Source of the DNA: Myxococcales bacterium
GTDB lineage: Bacteria > Myxococcota_A > Polyangia > Fen-1088
Assembly: GCA_003142855.1 (NCBI GenBank)
Contig: PLNW01000151.1
Location: 1 to 64,000 of the forward strand
Length of the DNA: 64,000 bases
Reading direction: 5' to 3'
In this document: positions 48,519 through 58,221 of the stretch, one piece after another
Position numbering within the stretch: the first letter of the stretch is position 1
Layout: the number at the start of each line of letters is the position of its first letter
Notes under the pieces: model-generated
What the model was told of the DNA's origin: nothing
What the model saw: the letters and a program-made list of their open reading frames with translations, nothing else
Databases searched by the model: none
Made by a program: the position numbers and the translations under genes

Positions 48519-50258
48519 TCAGAAACATGCGCAACAACACCGGATGTCCACCCAGGGATCCATATCCCCGTGTGTGGCGTCGTTGCAGTTCCAATTACAA
48601 ATAAGATCCTCACACGTTGTGTAGGGGCCGGGCGACCACTTGTTCAAAGGGGAGTTTGGTTTCGCGCAAACGTCGTCATAGGCGGTGAGATTGGTCGCGA
48701 TGCAGATCATCATGGCGGTGTACTGCCGTCCCAAATCCGGATTGACCGCGGACGTGTTGTTGTACGTAGTCATGCAGTTCTGTTCGCACTCGGTTGTTGT
48801 GGTGGAGCAATTGGGCACCCCACTAGCCAGGGCGCAATTCTTGGTACAAGCTTCGGCCAATGTCATTGCAGACGTTCCGGTTGCCCCGCCAGCGGCCGGA
48901 ACACCACCAGTTGAGGTTGCGCCTCCGGTCGTTGCCGAAGCGCCTGCGTCGGCAGCACCGCCCGCAGCACTAGCACCGTATAGCTCAGCGGACCAGTTCA
49001 AGCCGACGATGAGCACGTTCCCGTCCGGCAACAAGGTTGCCGTGTGGTACTCCCTGCGCGCGACCATGCTGCCAGTGGCGGAAAATGTCCCGGCCTCTGG
49101 CTCGTATAGCTCTGCACTCGCGAAAACCACGAATTCATTCGTTCCGCCGGCGATGAGCACCTTCCCGTCTAGCAACATCGTCGCCGTGTGGAACTCTCTG
49201 GGCACAGTCATGCTGCCAGTGGCGGAAAATGTCCCGGCCTCTGGGTCGTATAGCTCTGCGCCCGCGGTTGTCCCTGTGGCGGTTGCCCCGAGCCCGCCAG
49301 CGAAGTACTCCCCGCCAGCGATGAGCACCAACCCGTTCGGCAACATGGTCGCCGTGTGATCGGACCTCTCTGCGACCATGTTGACAGTGGCTGTGAATGT
49401 CCCGACGCCCGGGTCGTACAGCTCCGCGGTCATCCCGAAACTGCGGTTGCCCCGTCCTCCGGCGATGAGCACCAACCCGTTCGGCAACATGGTCGCCGTG
49501 TGGTAAGACCTTGCCACGGTCATGCCGGCGATGGCCGTGAACTTTCCGGCGCTGGGGTCGTATAGCTCGGCACTCGCGAGAAATTGCCCGGCAGCACTGG
49601 TTCCACCGGCGATGAGAACTTTCCCGTTCGGCAACATCGTGGCTGTGTGCCTCGACCTTGTCACGGCCATGCTGCCGGTGGCGGTGAAGCTTCCGGAGCT
49701 TGGATCGTATAGCTCTGCAGTCGCGACATCTACCTCGGTCCCGGTGTTGAACCCACCGGCGATGAGAACCCTCCCGCTCGGCAACAACGTCGCGGTGTGC
49801 TGACTCCTTGCCTCGGCCATGCTGCCGGTGGCGGTGAACACCCCGGTGCTTGGGTCGTACAGCTCCGCGCCTGCGCCGACATCGCTGAAATCGCCAGATC
49901 CACCCGCGATGAGCACCATTCCGTTCGGCAGCAAGGTCGCCGTGTGGTCGCTCCTCGTCACGCTCGGGTTGCCCGTCGGCACAAAACCTCCTTGCAGGAC
50001 GGGCACGGTCGCCTGCGTGCCCCCGATGATGCTGGTGGCACCGCCGTCGCCCAACGTGCCGCTGGACGCGTTCGTCGTGCTGCCGGCAGCCGTGCCGCCG
50101 GACGCGCTCGTCGTGCTGCCGCCAGCCGTGCCGCCGGGGCTACCGCCCAGGCTAGATGGAACACCGCCGTTGCCTGAGCCGTTCTTGATCGGCGTTCGCG
50201 TGCAGGCAGCGAACGACACCGCCACAGCGATTGCCACCCATCCGCGCTGGTGCTTCAT
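48519..50258 (-). CDS. Kelch-repeat lipoprotein with Cys-rich C-terminus
   Basis: Lipobox VSFAAC; repeats of [34 protein letters not shown]...[12 protein letters not shown]-terminal [31 protein letters not shown]. Confidence 0.87.
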   Translation of the reverse strand: MKHQRGWVAIAVAVSFAACTRTPIKNGSGNGGVPSSLGGSPGGTAGGSTTSASGGTAAGSTTNASSGTLGDGGATSIIGGTQATVPVLQGGFVPTGNPSVTRSDHTATLLPNGMVLIAGGSGDFSDVGAGAELYDPSTGVFTATGSMAEARSQHTATLLPSGRVLIAGGFNTGTEVDVATAELYDPSSGSFTATGSMAVTRSRHTATMLPNGKVLIAGGTSAAGQFLASAELYDPSAGKFTAIAGMTVARSYHTATMLPNGLVLIAGGRGNRSFGMTAELYDPGVGTFTATVNMVAERSDHTATMLPNGLVLIAGGEYFAGGLGATATGTTAGAELYDPEAGTFSATGSMTVPREFHTATMLLDGKVLIAGGTNEFVVFASAELYEPEAGTFSATGSMVARREYHTATLLPDGNVLIVGLNWSAELYGASAAGGAADAGASATTGGATSTGGVPAAGGATGTSAMTLAEACTKNCALASGVPNCSTTTTECEQNCMTTYNNTSAVNPDLGRQYTAMMICIATNLTAYDDVCAKPNSPLNKWSPGPYTTCEDLICNWNCNDATHGDMDPWVDIRCCCACF

Positions 50259-50348
50259 GCCCGATAGGTTATCAGACCACCCATCACCCTAGCCATGGCC
50301 CGCCTTCCGTGGTAACCAGCACGCTCATCAACCCTGGGAAGGTTCGTA

Positions 50349-53171
50349 ATGCACAAGACCATTTGGATGCGCGGTTTGCTATTGACACTGTTTCTCACCG
50401 GTTGTCGCTCGCCCGGCGAGCCAGTCGACTGGTCGCAGAGTCAAGAGAGCCTGACCATCAGCCCGACCGCCGTGTACCAGATCAAGAGTGCGGCGACCGG
50501 CAAGTGCATCGGCATTGCAGGCAACAGCACCGCCAACAGCGCCAATGCCGAGATCAGGACCTGCAACGGCGCCGCTGGCCAGAACTTCACCATCGCAAGT
50601 GTGGCGACCGGCTACTACGCCATCAAGAACACCAAGAGTCTCAAATGCCTGGATGTCAACGGCAAGTCGACGGCTGACGGTGCCTCTATCATCCAGTACA
50701 CCTGTAACAACAGCTCCACCAATCAGCAATGGGCCATAGCCGAGGTATCGTCGGGCGTAGTCCGCTTGACGGCGCATCACAGTGGCAAGGTGGCGGAGGT
50801 CAATAAGGGCGCCACGGCGGACGGAACCCCCATCGTCCAGCGCACATGGAACGGTGCCACCTACCAGCAATTCCAACTTTCCACGGGCACCGGCGGAAGC
50901 GGTGGTACAGGAGGTGCCACGGCAACTGGCGGGACGGGCTCCGGTGGCTCAACCGGGACGGGCGGTACGACCGTCGCGGGTGGCACCACTGTCACAGGCG
51001 GCACCACTGTCACAGGCGGCACCAGTGTTACGGGCGGCACCACTGTCACAGGCGGCACCACCACTTCCGGTGGGACCACCGCAACAGGTGGCACGACTGT
51101 TCCGCCAGGCCGGGTCCGCAGCATCCTGCCCTTGGACCTGGGCTGGCTGTTCAACAAGGGTGACGCGACCGGGGCGGATCAGGCGGCTTTCGCGGATACC
51201 ACGTGGCGCCCGGTGAACCTCCCGCACGACTGGGCCATCGAGGGGCCGTTCTCTCAATCTGCCGCAACCACCGGCCGCGGGGGCTATGCGCCGTCGGGAA
51301 TCTCTTGGTACCGAAAGCATTTCACTCTTCCGCAAGAGATCTCGGGCCGCCGAGTCTTCATTGAATTCGACGGCGTCATGGCGAACGGCACCGTCTACGT
51401 CAACGGCACCAAGCTCGGGAATCATCCCTACGGCTACGTGAGTTTCCGCTACGACATGACGGCGAAGGCTAAGTTCGGGACGGCGGACAACGTAGTCTCG
51501 GTCAAGACCGACACCTCTTTGCAGCCAGCCTCACGCTACTACGCGGGTGCCGGAATCTACCGGCACGTCCGCATCATCGCGACCGATCCGGTGCATGTCG
51601 ATCAGTGGGCCACATACGTCAGCACGCCCGCACCGACGACTGCATCGGCGACCGTCAAGGTTACAACCTCGGTGGTCAACTCGGGCACATCGTCGCAGAG
51701 CGTGAGCCTGCAGGGCATTGTCAGCGACGCCAGCGGGACGGCGCTCGCACCAGTCAGCGCGGCCGCGCAGAATATCGCTGCGGGTGCATCGGCCAGCTTC
51801 GCGTTCGATGTCCCCGTCACGAATCCCAAACTGTGGTCCCCCGATGCTCCCAACATGTACCAGCTTTTGACCAACGTACAGGTCGGCGGCACCACGCTTG
51901 ACGACGACGTCACGCCTTTCGGGATCCGGAGCCTGGTGTACGACGCCGCGACTGGCCTGAATATCAATGGCACGAACACGAAGATGAAAGGCGTGTGCTT
52001 GCATCAGGACTACCACGGGCTCGGGCTCGCTGCGCCGGCGCGGGCCATGCAAAGGCGGATCGCGCAGCTCAAGACCTACGGGGTGAACGCCATCCGCACC
52101 TCCCACGATCCGCCCAATCCAGACTTCCTCGATCTGTGCGACCGCATGGGCATTCTCGTCATGGACGAGTTCTTCGACATTTGGGTCGGACACAAGTACA
52201 GCGATGTCGGCGATTACGGCACCTACTTCAACACGACCGCGACCAACCCCACCGGAGTGCCTGCGGTACCCGGGACCCCCACCGGCGCACCATGGTACCA
52301 GGTCGATGTGACCGGGATCGTCTCGCGGGATCGCAACCACCCCAGCATCGCGCTTTACAGTGCGGGCAATGAAATCCGCGATTCGCTCAGCACGCGAACT
52401 CCCATCCTGACCAAGATCGTCTCCATCTGTCACACGCTCGACCCTGGCCGTGCTGTCACCCAGGCCCTGTTTCGGCCCTCGGACAATGGTGACGTCACGG
52501 GAGCCACCAGGACCCTCCTCGACGTCTTCGGCGGCAACTACCGACCCGACGACGTCATTACGGCCATGGCAATGGCGCCTGCACGCGCCGGGGTCCTCAC
52601 CGAGATGGGCACCGAAACCACCACTTGGACCACGGTCACGGCCACCCCGGCGCTCACCGGCTCGTTCATGTGGACGGGGGTTGACTACCTTGGCGAACAG
52701 GATGGCCTTTGGCCGAGCATTGGCCGCTACGGCCAGGCGCTCCTGGACGAAATGGGAACTCCCAGGCCGCTTGCCTTCACTTGGCAGGGGATCTGGGGAG
52801 CACCCGCGACCACCTTCAGCACCGGGGCAACGGCGGGCATGGTGGTACTCGCGGCGGATCACGCCGCAATCACGACCGACGTCAACGACGTCTCGTTCGT
52901 CAAGGCCGCGGTGCCCACCACCACCGCACCCGTGACCTTCTCGATCACAGGTCCCGGCGCCATCGTCGCCGTGGACAGCGGAAGCATGACACAGGAGACG
53001 TTCCGTGGACTCACGCGCAACGCCTCCGAAAACCTGGCCTTCGCGATCGTTCAAGCAACCGGCGCCGGAACCATCACGGTGACGGCCAAGTCTGCAGGGC
53101 TGACCGACGGCACCGCAACCATCACGGCCACCGCGGGCACATGGGTTCCGTGCTCCGGGACATGTGACTAG
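50349..53171 (+). CDS. GH2 family glycosidase (beta-galactosidase-like) with N-terminal ricin-type lectin (CBM13-like) domain
   Basis: YQIKSAATGKCIGIAGNSTAN...LKCLDVNGKSTADGASIIQYTC...NQQWAI ricin-like; GGTTVTGG linker; VNLPHDWAIEGPF, GVNAIRTSHDPPNPDFLDLCDRMGILVMDEFFDIW, HPSIALYSAGNEI GH2 motifs. Confidence 0.92.
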   Translation: MHKTIWMRGLLLTLFLTGCRSPGEPVDWSQSQESLTISPTAVYQIKSAATGKCIGIAGNSTANSANAEIRTCNGAAGQNFTIASVATGYYAIKNTKSLKCLDVNGKSTADGASIIQYTCNNSSTNQQWAIAEVSSGVVRLTAHHSGKVAEVNKGATADGTPIVQRTWNGATYQQFQLSTGTGGSGGTGGATATGGTGSGGSTGTGGTTVAGGTTVTGGTTVTGGTSVTGGTTVTGGTTTSGGTTATGGTTVPPGRVRSILPLDLGWLFNKGDATGADQAAFADTTWRPVNLPHDWAIEGPFSQSAATTGRGGYAPSGISWYRKHFTLPQEISGRRVFIEFDGVMANGTVYVNGTKLGNHPYGYVSFRYDMTAKAKFGTADNVVSVKTDTSLQPASRYYAGAGIYRHVRIIATDPVHVDQWATYVSTPAPTTASATVKVTTSVVNSGTSSQSVSLQGIVSDASGTALAPVSAAAQNIAAGASASFAFDVPVTNPKLWSPDAPNMYQLLTNVQVGGTTLDDDVTPFGIRSLVYDAATGLNINGTNTKMKGVCLHQDYHGLGLAAPARAMQRRIAQLKTYGVNAIRTSHDPPNPDFLDLCDRMGILVMDEFFDIWVGHKYSDVGDYGTYFNTTATNPTGVPAVPGTPTGAPWYQVDVTGIVSRDRNHPSIALYSAGNEIRDSLSTRTPILTKIVSICHTLDPGRAVTQALFRPSDNGDVTGATRTLLDVFGGNYRPDDVITAMAMAPARAGVLTEMGTETTTWTTVTATPALTGSFMWTGVDYLGEQDGLWPSIGRYGQALLDEMGTPRPLAFTWQGIWGAPATTFSTGATAGMVVLAADHAAITTDVNDVSFVKAAVPTTTAPVTFSITGPGAIVAVDSGSMTQETFRGLTRNASENLAFAIVQATGAGTITVTAKSAGLTDGTATITATAGTWVPCSGTCD
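50982..51107. repeat. 18-bp tandem units encoding GGT(T/S)VTGG linker in GH2
   Basis: GGCACCACTGTCACAGGC repeated with few substitutions. Confidence 0.85.
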
Positions 53172-53265
53172 AACTCAGCGTTCTTGCCGGCGCCAGATAG
53201 CTGTCGGAAGAGCGGTTCACCGCCAGGAGTTCGGCAATGGCGGCCTGGAATGCCGTTAGCGGCAT
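53122..53265 (-). pseudogene. N-terminal remnant of an AbiEii-like nucleotidyltransferase
   Basis: MPLTAFQAAIAELLAVNRSSDSYLAPARTL resembles the start of AbiEii-like NTases, then diverges; the remaining ORF overlaps the GH2 3' end. Confidence 0.4.
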
Positions 53266-53522
53266 AGACTTGCTCCTATCCGCCAGCCTTCGCGTCCACC
53301 GTGGGTCATTAGCTGGCGTGCAACCCACGGAATGTCCTGCACCGTCACCACGTAGTCCTTCGGCGAAGACCAGAAACAGCTCGCGTAGAAGCGCTTGAAG
53401 GCACGCCTCGCCTCGCGCAGCCGAACCATTCGCCGAGCGGTTTCTGGCGGCAGAACGCGCCGGCTGCGCCGCCCTCCGCGTCGTCCGATCTCGGCCAGGT
53501 AGGCACGAACCTCCGGTGTCAT
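53256..53522 (-). CDS. Small basic protein, probable antitoxin-like partner of an AbiEii-like NTase
   Basis: RRGGRRSRRVLPPETARRMVRLREARRAFKRFYASCFWSSPKDY; overlaps the next start by 10 nt. Confidence 0.55.
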   Translation of the reverse strand: MTPEVRAYLAEIGRRGGRRSRRVLPPETARRMVRLREARRAFKRFYASCFWSSPKDYVVTVQDIPWVARQLMTHGGREGWRIGASLCR

Positions 53523-53726
53523 GAGCTGAGCGTATCCCGCTTATGATGCAAAGCCAGCAATATCAAGACGATGTATCAGTGGCAAGGATTCGTGGGGTCA
53601 GGTCGAGCTTCCTTCAAAACTCTGGCACCTATTCCGGCACCTATTCCGGCGGGTTTGTAGTACGACTGACGTCACACCAATGTCCGGATCGGGTGCGGCT
53701 GGAAATCCAGCGCAAGGAGCTTTCTG

Positions 53727-55022
53727 ATGCGAAACCTATTCGGGATTCTTGGCCTCTTCCTCACAGCCCTGACCGCGGCCTGTAGTTCCGGCTCGCATCC
53801 CAAGACCAACCCGATTCCCGACGGCGGCGGCACATCCACCGGGGGTAGCCCCAGCATTGCCGCGCCTGCTGACAACGTGACCGAGGTCTCCGTGGACGTT
53901 GGGCTTCCCGGCATCCCCTACCTCAACGGTCTGTTTGCGACCGTAACCGTCTGCGTTCCTGGAACCAGCCAATGCCAGACCATCGACCACGTGATGGTCG
54001 GTACCGGAGCCACGGGCCTGCGCCTGCTCGGGTCCGTACTGACGCTCCCGCTGCCAGCATGGACGGATGCCAGTGGTACACCTCTCGCCGAGTGCGCACG
54101 GTTCCTCGCCGGTTCCACTTGGGGCCCACTGCAAAGTGCCGATTTCAGAATCGCGAACGAGCAGGCCGCCAATCTCGCGATCCAGGTCATCGAGGAGTCA
54201 ACCTACCCCAGGCCGGCCGGTTGTACTGGCACAGACATCAGCACCCCCGATGCGTTCGGCGCCAACGGCCTTCTCGGCGTGGGCTCGTTCCTGCAGGATT
54301 GCGGGGCGAACTGCGCGGCGCCTCTGGGCGCCGGGTCGGTCAACCCAGGGATGTATTATGCGTGCTCTTCAACAGCAAACGGTGGATGCCAGGCCGAGGC
54401 CGTGCCTGTTTCCAAACAAGTGTCACATCCTGTCTCGTTCTTCAGCCAAGACAACAATGGCACCATTATCGAGCTGCCCGCGGTTCCTGCCGATGGGGCA
54501 CCCAGTGTGACGGGAGCCCTGGTCTTCGGCATCGGCACGCGGGACAACAATGGCCTGGGCCAGGCGACGGTGCTCCCGCTCGATAGCGCGGGCTCCTTTC
54601 TGACCAAGTACCCCGCCAACGGCGCGAATTCCCAGGCCTTCGCGGACACTGGCTCCAATGCGATCTACTTCCTGGACAGCGCCACCACGGGCATCCCCGC
54701 CTGCACCGGCTCGCTCTCTTCCTTCTACTGTCCTACCTCCACGCTAAGCCTGTCGGCTACGATTCAGGATACCACCGGCCTGGTTACTACGACCGTGGAC
54801 TTCAGCATCGCCAACGCCGAATCCTTGTTGTCTGGCAGCCCGGCCAACGTGGTCTTTGGCAATCTGGGCGGGCCGGGCCCGAGCGTTGCCTCTTCGTCGG
54901 CAGGGACTGGGACGGGCACGTATTTCGACTGGGGGATGCCTTTCTACTTCGGCAGGAACGTGTTTACCTCCATCGAAGGCCAATCGACTCCAGTGGGAAC
55001 AGAACTCTTCATCGCGTTCTGA
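53727..55022 (+). CDS. DUF3443-like lipoprotein
   Basis: Lipobox LTAAC; LNGLFATVTVCVPGTSQCQTIDHVMVGTGATGLRLLGS; GLLGVGSFLQDCG. Confidence 0.75.
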   Translation: MRNLFGILGLFLTALTAACSSGSHPKTNPIPDGGGTSTGGSPSIAAPADNVTEVSVDVGLPGIPYLNGLFATVTVCVPGTSQCQTIDHVMVGTGATGLRLLGSVLTLPLPAWTDASGTPLAECARFLAGSTWGPLQSADFRIANEQAANLAIQVIEESTYPRPAGCTGTDISTPDAFGANGLLGVGSFLQDCGANCAAPLGAGSVNPGMYYACSSTANGGCQAEAVPVSKQVSHPVSFFSQDNNGTIIELPAVPADGAPSVTGALVFGIGTRDNNGLGQATVLPLDSAGSFLTKYPANGANSQAFADTGSNAIYFLDSATTGIPACTGSLSSFYCPTSTLSLSATIQDTTGLVTTTVDFSIANAESLLSGSPANVVFGNLGGPGPSVASSSAGTGTGTYFDWGMPFYFGRNVFTSIEGQSTPVGTELFIAF

Positions 55023-55028
55023 GAGGCG

Positions 55029-57371
55029 CTACTTCTTCGCCACTTCGAGCGTCGCGCGCTGGCGGATGTCGGCGGAGCTGGCGCCGACCATGATGTCGAA
55101 CTTGCCGGGTTCGACCACGCGTCTCATGTCGCGGTCGTAGCACCCGAGATCAGCGGGGCCGAGCTTGAATTCGACTCGCTTTGACTCGCCGGCCTTGAGA
55201 TGGATGCGCGAGAAGCCGCGCAGCTCTTTCACGGGCCGGGTCACGGACGCGACCTCGTCGTGCAGGTAGAGCTGCACGACCTCGTCGCCTGCGCGCTTGC
55301 CGGTATTGGTCACTGTCACAGTGACGGTGGCGCTGCCCTCGGGCGCGATGCGGGCCGGGCTGACTTTGATCGGATCGTAGCGGAAGGTGGTGTAGGACAG
55401 GCCATGGCCAAACGCCCACAGTGGGCCGGGCACTTCGAACAGATAGGCGCGCGTGGCCGACGGCTTGTGGTTGTAGTAGGCGGGCACCGCGCCGCTCGAA
55501 CGCGGAACAGTCCAGGGCAAGTGGCCGGCGGGATTGGCGTCGCCGAAGATCACGTTCGCGACCGCGGTGCCGGTCTCCTCGCCTAGATAGAAACCGTCGA
55601 GGATGGCGGGCGCTTTCTGCGCCAGCTCGGGGATGGCCAGCGGACTGCCGTGGATCAGAACCACCACTGTGGGCCGGCCGCTCGCCAGCACCGCGCGCGC
55701 CAGCTCCATCTGCGCGCCCACCAGCTCGAGACTCATACGGTCGCCGAGGTGATTTTCGTCCCACGCCTCGCGCGAGAGCTGCTCGTTCTGTCCGAGCACG
55801 AGCACATTGAGGTCCACGGTCCTGGCCAGTTTGCCGGCCTCGGCGATCAGACGCGCGTCGTCGACCGGATCGGAGAGTGTAACCTTGTCGTCGTTCCAGC
55901 CGCGGTTGCCGGCAGTCAGGCCGCAGCCCTGCGCGAAGTTGAACTTGACCTTGTCGCCGAGTTTGGCGCGCAGTCCGTCGAGGATGCTCACTGTCTTGTC
56001 GGGCTTGCCCGAGTAGCCGCCAAGGTGGCAAGTGTCGGCAGTGGGACCGATGACCGCGACGGAGCCGACCTTGGCCTTGTCGAGCGGAAGGAGCCCGCCG
56101 TCGTTCTTGAGTAGAACCATGGCTTCCTCGGCGGCGCGCAAGGCGAGGGCGCGATCCGCGGGCCGTTCGGGCTCGGGTGTGGTGTTCTGCACGTACGGTT
56201 GCTCGAAAAGCCCGAGCAAGAACTTGGCGCGCAGGACGCGCGCAACGGCCTGGTCCAGCACGGCCTGCTTGATGCGGCCAGCGTGGAGGTCGGCGACCAG
56301 CGAGCTGTAGCCACCGGGCTCGGGCAGCTCGATGTCCACGCCCGCCTCGAGCGCGACCCGGCCCGCGCTCGGCAGATCCGCGACCACATGGTGCGTGTCC
56401 TTGAGCATGGCGACGCCAAAGTAGTCTGAGACGAGCACGCCGGTAAAGCCCCACTCGCCGCGCAAAACGTCGGTGATGAGCCAGCGGTTCTCGTGCGACG
56501 GCACGCCGTCGATCTCGTTGTACGACGCCATGACCGAGAGCGCGTGCGCATCGCGGATCGCGGCCTCGAAGGGTGGCAGGAACACCTCGCGCAGGGCGCG
56601 CGGCGAGGCAATGGCGGGCGCGGTGTTGCGGCCGCCCTCGGGGTAGCCATGCCCGGTCATGTGCTTGAGCGTGGCCATGACGTGCGCAGCGTCGATGGGG
56701 GCGTCGGCCGACCTGCGCCGGCCTTGCAAGCCGTTGACCGCGGCCACGCCCATGCGCGCGACCAGGTAGGGATCCTCGCCGTAGGTTTCCTCGATGCGGC
56801 CCCAGCGCGGGTCGCGCGACACATCGACCACCGGGGACAGCACCTGCGACACGCCACGCGCGCGCGTCTGGCGCGCGGCCACGGTGAAGATCTCCTCGGC
56901 CAGACCGGGATCGAAGCTGGCGGCCAGGGCGATGGCCTGGGGGAAGCTGGTGGCGCCCGGGGCGACCAGGCCGTGCAGAGCCTCCTCGTGCAAGATGGCC
57001 GGGATCCCGAGGCGCGTTTCCTCGACGAGGAATTTCTGGATGGCGTTGGCCAGTTCCGTCGCCTCGCGCGCGTCGTGCTTGTCCCCCGGCCGCGTGACCT
57101 CGCCGATCCCGTGCGGCATCAGCTTGCGCGCCTGCGTGGGCGAGAACAGTCGGGTCTTGCTGTCGTAGACAGTGGTGCTCTCCCAGTTCACCGCCTCGAG
57201 CTGTGCGACCTTCTCGGCGGGCGTCATGCGCCCGAGCAAATCGGCCAGGCGCGCGTCGACGGCCCGCTTTGCATCACGGTAGGGCAGTGGAGCTGCGGGC
57301 TGCGCGAGCACGACCGCGCTACAAAGAGCGGAGACAACAACCAGGACGGCGGCAGCGTATCGCAGTCTCAT
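55029..57371 (-). CDS. GH3 family beta-glycosidase with fibronectin-III-like C-terminal domain
   Basis: GIPAILHEEALHG; SVMASYNEIDGVPSHENRWLITDVLRGEWGFTGVLVSDYFGV; AFGHGLSYTTFRY; TNTGKRAGDEVVQLYLHD. Confidence 0.95.
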   Translation of the reverse strand: MRLRYAAAVLVVVSALCSAVVLAQPAAPLPYRDAKRAVDARLADLLGRMTPAEKVAQLEAVNWESTTVYDSKTRLFSPTQARKLMPHGIGEVTRPGDKHDAREATELANAIQKFLVEETRLGIPAILHEEALHGLVAPGATSFPQAIALAASFDPGLAEEIFTVAARQTRARGVSQVLSPVVDVSRDPRWGRIEETYGEDPYLVARMGVAAVNGLQGRRRSADAPIDAAHVMATLKHMTGHGYPEGGRNTAPAIASPRALREVFLPPFEAAIRDAHALSVMASYNEIDGVPSHENRWLITDVLRGEWGFTGVLVSDYFGVAMLKDTHHVVADLPSAGRVALEAGVDIELPEPGGYSSLVADLHAGRIKQAVLDQAVARVLRAKFLLGLFEQPYVQNTTPEPERPADRALALRAAEEAMVLLKNDGGLLPLDKAKVGSVAVIGPTADTCHLGGYSGKPDKTVSILDGLRAKLGDKVKFNFAQGCGLTAGNRGWNDDKVTLSDPVDDARLIAEAGKLARTVDLNVLVLGQNEQLSREAWDENHLGDRMSLELVGAQMELARAVLASGRPTVVVLIHGSPLAIPELAQKAPAILDGFYLGEETGTAVANVIFGDANPAGHLPWTVPRSSGAVPAYYNHKPSATRAYLFEVPGPLWAFGHGLSYTTFRYDPIKVSPARIAPEGSATVTVTVTNTGKRAGDEVVQLYLHDEVASVTRPVKELRGFSRIHLKAGESKRVEFKLGPADLGCYDRDMRRVVEPGKFDIMVGASSADIRQRATLEVAKK

Positions 57372-57474
57372 GGCCGGGCACGATACACCGCCACCGGCCG
57401 GTCAAGAAACTCACGTTGGGCGGAATGCGGCAAGGAGGATGGCCGCGTGGAAGTCTCCGAGTCTTGACGTCGCG

Positions 57475-58137
57475 CTACGAACCGCCGTCGGCCAACAGGC
57501 GTGAACAGATCGGCTGCAGATCGGTCTCGGGGCCGGGGCATGGCATTGGGGCGTCCGTTATTGGCGCCGTCGGCCCATCGGAAGTGCCAAGCCAGCAGAC
57601 CGCTGGCCCTCCAATCGGAGACTCCTTGTACAGCTCTTGGACGAATCTCCCGGTGCTGGAGTCGTACACATAGAAGATTCTCTCGACGATGAACATTTCT
57701 CCACCAATGTCCAAGGTGAGCACTGCCTGGTCGTAGCCATTGCTCGCATGGCATAGCGATAGCGACAACGGGGTGTTCGGCGGAGTATAGCTTCCGCACC
57801 ATGCCGAGGGCGCTTGTGCCGATGCCCAATCAACGGGGAACCCGCAACCTTGGGGCTCGCACGTTCCCGAAAAGACGTTTTGGCAGGCGAAGCTGGAGTC
57901 GCTTGGGCCGAGAGTATCACTCGTGCCACTGGAGTCGCTTGGGCCGAGAGTATCACTCGTGCCACTGGCGTCGCTTCGGCCGAGAGCATCACTCGTTCTA
58001 TTGGCGTCGCTTGGGCCGAGAGTATCACTCGTGCCACTGGCGTCGACCACTTTGGGCCGCCTCAGCGGAGTCGCCGAGCAGCCCAGGAGCAGGAGCAAGG
58101 CGATGAGACGTGGCAAGAGGACCGGACTCGCGCACAT
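57475..58137 (-). CDS. Lipoprotein with 12-residue Ser/Asp/Gly/Thr tandem repeats
   Basis: Lipobox LLLLGC; repeats of SGTSDTLGPSDA. Confidence 0.65.
   Translation of the reverse strand: MCASPVLLPRLIALLLLLGCSATPLRRPKVVDASGTSDTLGPSDANRTSDALGRSDASGTSDTLGPSDSSGTSDTLGPSDSSFACQNVFSGTCEPQGCGFPVDWASAQAPSAWCGSYTPPNTPLSLSLCHASNGYDQAVLTLDIGGEMFIVERIFYVYDSSTGRFVQELYKESPIGGPAVCWLGTSDGPTAPITDAPMPCPGPETDLQPICSRLLADGGS
57895..58042. repeat. Four 36-bp tandem units
   Basis: GGAGTCGCTTGGGCCGAGAGTATCACTCGTGCCACT iterated with point differences. Confidence 0.9.
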
Positions 58138-58221
58138 TGGCCAGGAATTTTACCACCTCAGTCTGCGCTCGAACAACGACGAAAGGCCGAACAGAGAAGC
58201 AAGGATCGTCGGGGCTTCGTC

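Noticed and set aside
48241-51107. Tandem and propeller repeats considered as a CRISPR array
   Set aside because: Repeats are contiguous, in-frame and protein-coding, with no unique spacers and no cas genes
51531-53054. 507-aa minus-strand ORF over GH2
   Set aside because: Antisense shadow of GH2 catalytic region
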